In this document: piece after piece, positions 55,815 to 64,000 of the stretch
Numbering within the stretch: the stretch's first letter is position 1
Layout of the letters: every line of letters begins with the position of its first letter
Source: Hyposmocoma kahamanoa
Taxonomy: Eukaryota > Arthropoda > Insecta > Lepidoptera > Cosmopterigidae
Assembly (NCBI RefSeq): GCF_003589595.1
Contig: NW_020653337.1
Location: forward strand, 5,402,055-5,466,054
DNA length: 64,000 bases
Reading direction: 5' to 3'
Program-made: the position numbers and the translations under genes
Notes under the pieces: model-generated
The model's database searches: none
What the model saw: the letters and a program-made list of their open reading frames with translations, nothing else
Told to the model about the DNA's origin: nothing

Positions 55815-56025
55815 TTTTTTTTAACGCACACACTCAACATAGCCCCGCACTAGGGAAACCCTGTGTCGCGGGTGCCATGGACACACACATAAACAACCAC
55901 AAATTACACCCAAACTCACGAGAGAAATAAATGTAGGTCATACAAATATTTCTCCCGGCCCGGGAATCGAACCCGAGGACCTCTGCGTGGCAGTCCGGTA
56001 TGGTAACCGTTGGGCCACGGAGGCA
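55815..56025 (-). repeat. SINE-H copy
   Basis: Minus strand: GCCTCCGTGGCCCAACGGTT, CGGGTTCGATTCCCGGGCC (good B-box), AAATATTTGTATGACCTACA, CGACACAGGGTTTCCCTAGTG, ending in the AAAAAAAAAAGAAACC run. Confidence 0.75.
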
Positions 56026-56334
56026 GGTTGTATGTTAAGTGATTAGGTATTTTAATAATTAGCGCTTTGAACCTTTTAAATCCAGTGATACAATTATAAA
56101 CATGTTTCAAATATTGAGTAACCGGTTATATTAATCTAAGAAATTGTAAAAATTAAATTAGAAAGAACTGATAATACACACAACTGATAATTGGCACTTA
56201 CATTAACTGAAAAAGAAATCATTAACACTTGAATCAACAATATTGTTAATAAAACTTATTATGTTGATTTGATTGATTGATTGTATGTCTCATTTACTAA
56301 TGTTTTGCGTAATTATGATATTTTAATAGAGCGG

Positions 56335-56405
56335 TTTTGCCAGTAGAAGGACGGTTGCTTCACAATTGGGAGGTCCACGCTTCGAATCCCTGCGACGGCA
56401 TGATT
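56335..56405 (+). repeat. tRNA-like SINE head, unassigned
   Basis: AGGACGGTTGCTTCACAATT with CACGCTTCGAATCCCTGCG (B-box) and an (AAT)n run directly after. Single copy seen. Confidence 0.35.
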
Positions 56406-57600
56406 AATAATAATAATAATAAAAAAAATATTAGAAGAGAACATTTTGTCATTCAAATTGTGTATAATATGTAATATGTGTGTAATATTATATATAAATT
56501 AATTTATAAAATAATAAATATTAAAATTAATAAATAATTAAATATTAGACAATACCATATACGTTCCTCTGAACACAAACACGCAGACCATACAGAAAAA
56601 GTAGTTTTCTACTTTGACTCAGAGATGGTGACACCATGAAAATGGTACAATCGCCGACGAATTGATTTACGTCCCCATCGCGTCACGTCTGCATACCTCC
56701 ACTTTATATAAATTTAATCGTTCACATTGAAATTCAAGCAGCGCCCCGACGAATCAATTACAGCGCCCCATTCAAATACCGCCCCCTTAAGGCGCTATAC
56801 AAGATAGAATTGTTATCGAAGAATGCGCGTGTGATAGAATGTGAGCCAATATTCTTGTTCGGCGTTGTACCTACGTTTTTTATCGTGTCATATAACAAGT
56901 ACATATATGTTTATATAATCCATACTTTATAAAATATATGAATGTATATTACACTCATTATGTACATATAATATCTACATATTAGGTATTTCAAAACGAT
57001 ACAATGCGCTCATTTATTACAAACAGATATTCAACTTCGTAAGGTCCAGCAAACTACAACGGGAGAAGCAATAAACGCCAATACACTAATTACATGTTTC
57101 AAACCCAACCGAGTATGCTCTCAATTTTCTATGAAAAACTTATTTTTCTAGATGGTCATATAGAAAACATAGACGTTTGCACTGTGGGCAATGTTGTTAT
57201 TGCATTGCGTTCTTTAACACCTTACATCTCCACATTTCAAACCATTTCACTGTTTGCAATAGTCTGGCGTATGTATTTACAAAGGTTACCTAATAAAATT
57301 CATGTATTCAGCTTAAATTTTTAAACAGAATTGATTTGTCTTTATCTTTTATATTATACTTAAAAAATAATACTGGGCGTTTACGTGATCATAGGAATGT
57401 ATTTGTTAGGATCTGAACCACTTTACATCCTATGTACATTTTTATGTACACGGGCCGTGGAGAGTTAAATTCAATACCGCTATATTGTGTCCTTTTTTGA
57501 AGCCGGCCGGCTGACAGATGGACAGACGCAGACTGAGAGGTTATTTTATTCATGTTTTTTTTTAAATGATCACGTCACTTATTGTGAACCAATGACGCGA
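56406..57600. other. Non-coding stretch with a GC-richer block
   Basis: AT-rich, except 56640-56830. There CCGACGAATTGATTTACGTC and CCCCGACGAATCAATTACAG form an imperfect repeat and GCGCCCC motifs recur. No gene. Confidence 0.4.
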
Positions 57601-57604
57601 ATGA

Positions 57605-57868
57605 TCTTTAAACATAGCTTTTTTAAACGACTTCAAAAAAGAAGGAGGTTGTCAATTCGATTGTATTTTTTGTGTGTACATTACTCGATTACTCGATTTA
57701 TGAACCGATTTTGACGATTCTTTTTGTTGGAAAGAGGGTACCTTAGTATTGGTATATTCCACTTCTAAGAGAGGAAAACTAGAGGATGAATCCGGTTTCG
57801 CACACTGTCCGTTAACCGATTTCAATAAAAAAAAGCCGATAAACTTTTGAGGTGCGTTTTTTTTAAAT
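57605..57868 (+). repeat. Rep-B copy, longest
   Basis: ACGACTTCAAAAAAGAAGGAG, ATTACTCGATTTATGAACCG, TTTTGACGATTCTTTTTGTT, GGATGAATCCGGTTTCGCAC, CCGATTTCAATAAAAAAAAGC, TTTGAGGTGCGTTTTTTTT. Shows the complete block order. Confidence 0.7.
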
Positions 57869-57871
57869 AAA

Positions 57872-58057
57872 AATCTGAGGGTCACTGGCACAGTGCCTGT
57901 CACCGTGTGACAAAAATTGACAAGACCTACATGCCTGTAATTTTACCAGCACCCGTACCCTTTGGAACCGGAACGCAGTAATTACCACATTAGTGCTTGG
58001 CGGCCGAAATAAGTATGGTGGCAATACTTCCCTGGGAGAACTGTTTCACAAGAAGCT
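57872..58057 (-). repeat. Rep-A copy, truncated at the A-rich end
   Basis: AATCTGAGGGTCACTGGCAC, CCTACATGCCTGTAATTTTAC, GGAACGCAGTAATTACCAC, TGGCGGCCGAAATAAGTATG. It joins the Rep-B copy directly. Confidence 0.7.
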
Positions 58058-58059
58058 TT

Positions 58060-59015
58060 GAAATCTGAACCTTCTGCCATTACTAGTTATCCATTAATAG
58101 GTCGCTGTACCTATAATTTCCCGAAACAAAAATTTCATCCGCCGCGCCTTTCTTCAGTATATTTAACTACATCCATATAATACCACAACGAACCATGAAA
58201 TGTGATTACATTGATAAAAAAACTCGATCACATAGGGTTTTATGTACGCCATAAATGTGACAAACCTACGCTGCATTTACGACAAGCAATATGAGAATAA
58301 GTGATAGGATGATAAAATTTATTTTCCTACGTCAGAAACAAATATTCGCCAGTATTTTAAACCTAAATTACGTGAATGCAATATTCCTGATTAATAATAA
58401 ATTATAATCATAAATACAGTCTTGTTAATAAGTTGATAATTATTTAAATATATTCAATATTTAAATAATTAACGTAAGTATTTTTATCAACGATATTACA
58501 AGCCTAAGTAACTTAGGTGGAATGTCGATCACGTTCGTTAAGTAGGTAAAGCAGCAGTCTTTCTATTTTTCACAGTTGCGCACATTAGTTTGCGCAAATA
58601 TTTTTCTTTTTTTACAATTGTGAACACGAGCGCGCGCAAATATTTTTCTTATGTTTCTTTTTTCACAGTTATGCGCATTTCGGAATCCAAAAATTGAGCT
58701 TCGTCACGATCTGTAGAATTGCACTTATTGTGCTTGTTTAAAATTTAATGTATATCGGTTTTGAAGAGCGACCGAGTTATTCCGCTCGTAGATTTTACAA
58801 TTTGAGTGGATGCCAAGAAAACTGCGCTACGAAATATTTGAACTTGCCAGTACTGATTATGGCAATTACAATTTCTCCATACGTTGCAGTTTTATGAATA
58901 GTGACCTAAACGAAAATAGTTCATCTTTTGTCTTATTACACAGCTGTATTCAGAAGGAGCTAAATCTTATTGTATAATATATAATAATAAGACATAAGAA
59001 GCTTTCTATTTTATT
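58060..59015. other. No gene recognised; short direct repeats at 58570-58690
   Basis: GCGCAAATATTTTTCTT occurs twice (near 58594 and 58637), with CACAGTTGCGCA and CACAGTTATGCGCA outside the pair. The rest is AT-rich and unassigned. Confidence 0.45.
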
Positions 59016-59019
59016 TTCT

Positions 59020-59334
59020 TTTTTTATAATACCAAATGACGAGAGGAACAAGTCGCGTGTCGCTTACCATCAAGCGATGGTAAGCGACACGCCTGTCCAT
59101 AACAGTTGCAGTGCCACTCAGAGCTTTAAATTGTAAAGATCTTACGGGCACTGCCACTACGCCCCTCATTCTCAGACATAAGTTGACAGGTTCCATGTGC
59201 CTATAATTTTACCAGCACCCTTACCCTTCCAAACCGGAACGCAGTAACGTTCATATTACTTCTTGGCGGCAGAAATAGGTAAGGTGGCAGTACTTCCCTG
59301 GATGAACTCTTTCACAAGGAGCTCTAGTGCTGCT
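59020..59334 (-). repeat. Rep-A copy with an extra inverted insertion
   Basis: Full length from TTTATAATACCAAATGACGAG to AAGGAGCTCTAGTGC. At 59056-59091 a 16-bp perfect inverted repeat (CGTGTCGCTTACCATC / GATGGTAAGCGACACG, loop AAGC) replaces the GTGCGCCT seen in other copies. Confidence 0.85.
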
Positions 59335-59339
59335 ATAAT

Positions 59340-62190
59340 AATATCAATTAGTAAGTATTCAATCGTTGACTTACCGCACCAGATACTCCTCGATTATTTT
59401 AAAACCACGTTTCCGGTGATTTCGAATGAAGCATCTGTTCTAGAATGCCTGAAGAAATAAATGTACTTTTCCTTTAAAATATTTATCCATCTTTCAACCC
59501 TACAGCATCTTTCTGCATAACCGAAAACTATAAAAAAAGAAATATTCAAACCTATCAAATACGAAAAAAGATCTCTTGAGAATCAATGTGCGGGTAGGCA
59601 GAAAATTATGCAAAAAGCTTGGATGGTCAACCCCTAGCTCTTTTTTACGACATATCAATATTTTATGTGACACCAACGATAAAGAATCAATCATTCTTGT
59701 CTCGTACGATACATTTTTTTGTGAAATGTTCCATAATATCTCTTGAGGCGCTTCCATGTTGGTGGCATTGTTAGATAAACAACGCATTATCAGGTGAGTT
59801 AATAGGAATACCAGGGTTTATCATACAGTTTATCATTATAATTTCTCAATTGATAAAACAGACAAACAAATTAGTTTAAACGTCTTTAAAATTAAAGAGA
59901 TATCTGTACGAGATGAAAACTAAATATAAATTATTGGAAAAAGGTGATGAGAACATTTTTAATACAGTTCAATACATGAGAGTAATTAGAAATACGTAAA
60001 TAATAACTAATGTAATGTAATATAAAAGCAGAAACTACAAAACCCGACTGTTTTTTTTGTTACTTCGTTTTCGCGGCGATGATTAAACGACAAAGATAGC
60101 TATATACGCAATTTCATATCGCTGTCCTTGTTCTTCAAAGTATATAACAATAGTTCATTACTAAATAAGCAAACTTACCTTTTTCAACTGAAATAAATAT
60201 TGTCACACACGGGAAAGTTTATCATACATATACTGCCACGCTACGGCCACAGGTATGATCATAATTTAATTACAACGTGAAAAAGACAGAAATAAGACAG
60301 AACAGAGCCAGACACTGTTGCGCTGGTTACGTTACTTGGGTCAACATTAAAAGTAATTTCAACATTTAATTTCCTGGGACACATTACTACGGACATACTT
60401 ACGGATGATTTTAATAAAGAGCAATGTCCTGGCGTGGCGGTTTGTGCACTGCTCAGACCATGAGAAAATCACTCTGTTTCGGGCATACTGTCAGGCATTC
60501 TATGAGAGTTAAAGTTGTGGTAGGTACAGTTACATCAAGAGACAGTTCAACATCTCCTCGAATATTCTCTGATGATAATCCTCACGATGTAGGCTGTCCT
60601 TAACAATTGAGGCCTTTAGAATCTATAACTCGTAACTACGTGAAAAAGTTGTCTGATAACCCGCAACTAATATATAAATTATACGCCAAATGTGGGACTT
60701 CTGGCAGAGTAGTATTTTTATATGTAAAAAGCTTTTACACATCCAAATAAAAATGTAAAAAATATTAGGAACGATATGATCATATTTATGTTAAAATGGT
60801 TTTATAATGTGCTATTTGAATTCGTTAGATGAAAAATATTGATATAGGTATATTTTTCTCGGCTAGAAAAATAGATGTACAAAGACAGTTTTCTTATATC
60901 GCTTCCGCTCATCATTCCAAGCACGTATGGTATTTAAAAATTTACCAAAAAGCCCCATAAACGGGTGCAAATTGAAACATATGGCCACAATTACTCCAGA
61001 AATTCACGTAAACACAAATAGAAGTGAATTATAAGAATAATTGAGTCCCAGTGGTCTCATGGGAATGCTGCGAGGGTGTACGCCATGCAATGTTTGTCAG
61101 TTTGATTTAATTTCCTTACATTTACGTTGTCTTTTGTTTTTAAAACAACACGGTACGACATTACGATCTACTTTCTAACGCATTCATCAACAACATGTTT
61201 ATAAAACACTTCATCGACTAAATTTGAAAAGCTCGTAACTCCGTTTTACCGATCCCATTACTTAAAATATGATTTCTTAACCAAATGTAAGGTTTATGGA
61301 TTAAGTCGACTTATTGCTCTTATTAATTGCTGTTTGCACTTATATGTGTAAGTAAAATTGCTATAATAATTTTATCAGGCACTACCTACAGCATGAATAA
61401 TAAGTCATGCGTCATCGTTGTATTAGCCGCAAATATTGTTCTAAAGCCACTGATGACTTACTTCGTATTTTTTTAATTGTTATGAACTTCAGAAGTTTAT
61501 AACCGCTCACGCGATGCGCTCATCCTACCGCAAAATGGCGGCTATTTGGTTTCGCAAATTAGAAAAGGATTCAGTTTAAGTACAAGTTTTTAAAAATAAG
61601 AATTATTTTTCTGCATTGCTAAATAAATACCCTCCGTACTACAACAAAAACATCTCAAATAAAATGCAGTAATACACCGCAAATCCTGCACTTAAAAAGC
61701 ACTAATGAAATTTTTCGTGTACTTGGGTAAATATGATAATATTCCGTTTGAGTGGTTCTAATGTTTACCATGAAATTACTCCTTAAAGTATAGTTTATAA
61801 ACATTTATATTCAGGGTAAACTTAAAAAACGCAACTTACGGTAAGTTTTTAATAAATAAACACCGACATCACCAGCCCAAACAATAACACACACGATTGT
61901 CGTGCCGTATTTTTGAAGTTGTTTAATTTTTTAAATGACAGATCCAGGCATTAAAAACTTTATGGTTTGCTAGAGTAGTTACCGAAATAGTAATTAGTAT
62001 TAGTTCTTTTACCTGTTATAATTTCGATATCCGATAAATCGGTATAAAATCATCACCGACACCTCTAGGTGTGGTATGCTTCCAGAGACGCATGAATCGC
62101 GTGAGCGGATAAGGCATATAGTTACCCAGCTGAGATTTTATACTAGGTAGTAACAATGATTGAAAGCATAGTAATATACGGTACAAGTTC
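59340..62190. other. Long stretch without recognised features
   Basis: AT-rich. The minus-strand 95-codon frame at 59500-59787 has no domain. No tRNA, LINE or SINE similarity noticed. Confidence 0.4.
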
Positions 62191-62196
62191 AAATTT

Positions 62197-62932
62197 TGTT
62201 ATGTGGGGGTGGAGAGCTAGAAGGTCGGAGTGGAAAGAAACTGCGAGAGTTTGGACGTGGTAGAGTGAGAAATATAAGTGTAGTGTGAAGGTGAAAATAG
62301 GACAAGATGGAGACACGAAGTTGGAGGCCTCTGCCCTCGACTCTTGGTGACTGAAGATAGAGGTGTAGAACCGAAGAGCGTACAGTACAGCGAGGTTGTA
62401 AGCTAGATAGTAGCTGTAGAGCGGAACCAGATGGCAGCGAGGAATGAGGACGAGACGGCGGTGGTGGTGCAGCTGTGGATTATATCATTTTGTACTCTGA
62501 GGTGGAGTTCTACATCATCTTGAGCGTCGGCGTCAGTTACTCCTACTGCTTCAAACTGGCTTGGTGAGGCACGCAGTCAGTAAACGTGAAGACCAAGTTT
62601 AGCGTCAGGCAATCGAGGAACTGGTCATCAGGCAGGCGCGTAAGCGCGGTAGAATAATGCCAGGTGTTCTCCAGGTGGCTTCGAAAAGGTGAGACTTCGT
62701 ATGTTTACTAGATCTAATGAAGACTAGACGCCTCCAAGGTCGTCAAGAATGACGAGCATTTAGTAGAGCGAGAGAGAGCATCGAAATTCGAATAGCCAAT
62801 TTTGAATTTGAAATGAGGAACCAAAATGTGAACAGCCAGAGGCGGAAACGCTTCTACTGCTAAGATTGCATATCAAAGGAAGGAATAATTTATAGGATAA
62901 TCTATGCAAGAATAGATAGTAGAGGGGTAACA
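62197..62932. mobile_element. Possible solo LTR
   Basis: Starts TGTTATGTGGGGG and ends GGGGTAACA, giving TGTTA...TAACA termini as in many Gypsy-type LTRs. It is purine-rich at the start, has a TATA-like GAAATATAAGTG near 62270, and is GC-richer than its flanks for about 500 bp. No 5-bp target duplication is visible (left AATTT, right TATCT), so the call is weak. Confidence 0.25.
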
Positions 62933-63138
62933 TATCTGTCAATCAATGTCAACATATAAAAATATTAAATACGAATTAAATATTTTCTAAAGTGAAATTG
63001 ATGTAATAGTACGTAATTAGCTTTGGAAAAACGAATTGAAAATTCAGAGATACTATCAGTACGATAGAATATGCCAAGGTCGGGAGATCAGACATGAAAA
63101 CTAAATAAATTGTCAAAATGGGAGAAATAGGTTACAAT

Positions 63139-63506
63139 CTTAGAATAATAACGCATAGAATGATAGTTTCATATCAAACGAACTGTCACAAGTGAGGCAA
63201 AAATCAAATTCATGTAGGCTAGTTTTAGTAGTAGGTTAATTTTCGGTTTTAGTGAATATTTATATAAAAATACAAGTTAAAATGCGTTACTTCTTTGTGG
63301 AATGTGATATTTTATGTTTGTCTGACGTATTTTTACACTCATTTACCGCACATTTCGTCATTTTTAGCTAAAATTCTTGATCTGGTCGCGGTGCAAGTTG
63401 ACCTTGAGCACTGAAGGCCCGCCCGCTCCTGTTGGCCCTTTGGGCGCGCTTCAATTTGCCTCACTTAGCGTGTGCGGACTAGGTTTCTATGCGTTATTAC
63501 TCTAAG
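63139..63506. mobile_element. MITE copy 2 with 8-bp target duplication
   Basis: Same element as 20343-20720, about 95% alike. Left end CTTAGAATAATAACGCATAG, right end CTATGCGTTATTACTCTAAG (one change). Flanked by GTTACAAT at 63131-63138 and 63507-63514. It lacks about 10 bp (GTTAGTATCT) present in copy 1. Confidence 0.92.
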
Positions 63507-63514
63507 GTTACAAT

Positions 63515-64000
63515 AGCAAATTTAAGTAATTTAGACACTAATTTTATAGTCAATATTAGTTGGAACTCTTTCAGGAATCAGGAAAAGTAAAGTTTCTTTC
63601 ATGAGTTCGTATTAGTTGTATAACTTTCATATATAATAGCACTTTTGAAAGAAGATCACATGCGGCGTTATTAACCAAGGGTGCGCAATTTATGTCTATG
63701 GTTTAGATCCATAAAAATACATTAATTTTCAATGAAAACGGGCTCAAAGTTACGGTAAAATATACGAAACATACTTGGATAATATTTATTTCTCAAATAT
63801 GCTCGGAAACGTTTGCATTACTTTAAAAAAACGAACACGGAAAGTTTGTCTTTTATGGACCATGAGACTTCTTCCCGGCCAAGGCCTGCAAAGTAAGTAT
63901 GAAAATCAATTACTGTCCCCTTCTCTAAACTTTTAAATCTAATTCTGTAAACAGGCTAAAGAAAAACTCATACAGCCAACTGCCCAGTGTTCATAACTGC
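63515..64000. other. No gene recognised
   Basis: AT-rich to the window end. AAAGTAAGTATG near 63890 looks like a splice donor, but no supporting exon is seen. Confidence 0.35.

Noticed and set aside
63860..63900. Possible exon ending at AAAGTAAGTATG
   Set aside because: Only a donor-like site; no acceptor, no conserved protein and the window ends soon after.

Overview
The window looks like TE-rich nuclear DNA from a lepidopteran insect. It is AT-rich and very gene-poor, with GT-AG introns. Several repeat families known to me from moth and butterfly genomes recur through it. No bacterial or organellar features are seen.

Only one host protein-coding gene is supported. At 28396-29051 (+) lie the last two coding exons of a Senseless/GFI1-family C2H2 zinc-finger transcription factor. 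The intron between them keeps the reading frame, and the stop is at 29049-29051. The exons for the N-terminus and the first fingers are not visible upstream, so much of 1-28395 may be a large intron full of repeats. Four intact tRNA-Gln(TTG) genes (43265, 44033, 47175, 55590) and one internally deleted relic (42889) form a loose cluster downstream.

The largest element is a nearly complete two-ORF non-LTR retrotransposon (about 34.6-39.1 kb). ORF1 has a PHD-like finger, a coiled coil and a baculoviral-FP-like C-terminus. ORF2 has an AP endonuclease and a reverse transcriptase. Both ORFs share one frame, separated by a compact cluster of three stop codons. Older 5'-truncated LINE pieces lie at 14.2, 18.9, 27.1, 39.5, 40.6, 46.2, 47.7, 48.8, 52.5, 54.2 and 54.7 kb.

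DNA transposons include a 648-bp hAT relic (26393-27040) with an 8-bp target duplication and the transposase dimerisation-domain tail. Two copies of a 370-380-bp MITE (20343, 63139) each have 22-bp-class terminal inverted repeats and their own 8-bp target duplication. Several hairpin-like short elements are also present.

Repeat family names used below are local to this answer. Rep-A: about 300 bp, A-rich 3' end, 14 loci. SINE-L: tRNA-derived, body ends near CCCAGCAGTGGGAC. SINE-C: tRNA-like head TTCCGTAGCTTAGTTGG. SINE-D: tRNA-like head near CCTCGGTGGTCCAACGG. SINE-H: head GCCTCCGTGGCC. Rep-B: contains ACTTCAAAAAAGGAGGAGG and GAACCGATTTTGATGATTC. Rep-F: contains AATGCCTATTCACTCTCGCC. LINE-G: a LINE tail ending near GACGATTTCAAGTGTAAT. 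Stretches not listed as features held nothing I could identify. Some more GC-rich unique stretches (11.2-11.5, 21.2-21.7, 22.1-22.5, 56.6-56.8 kb) are candidate regulatory DNA only by inference.
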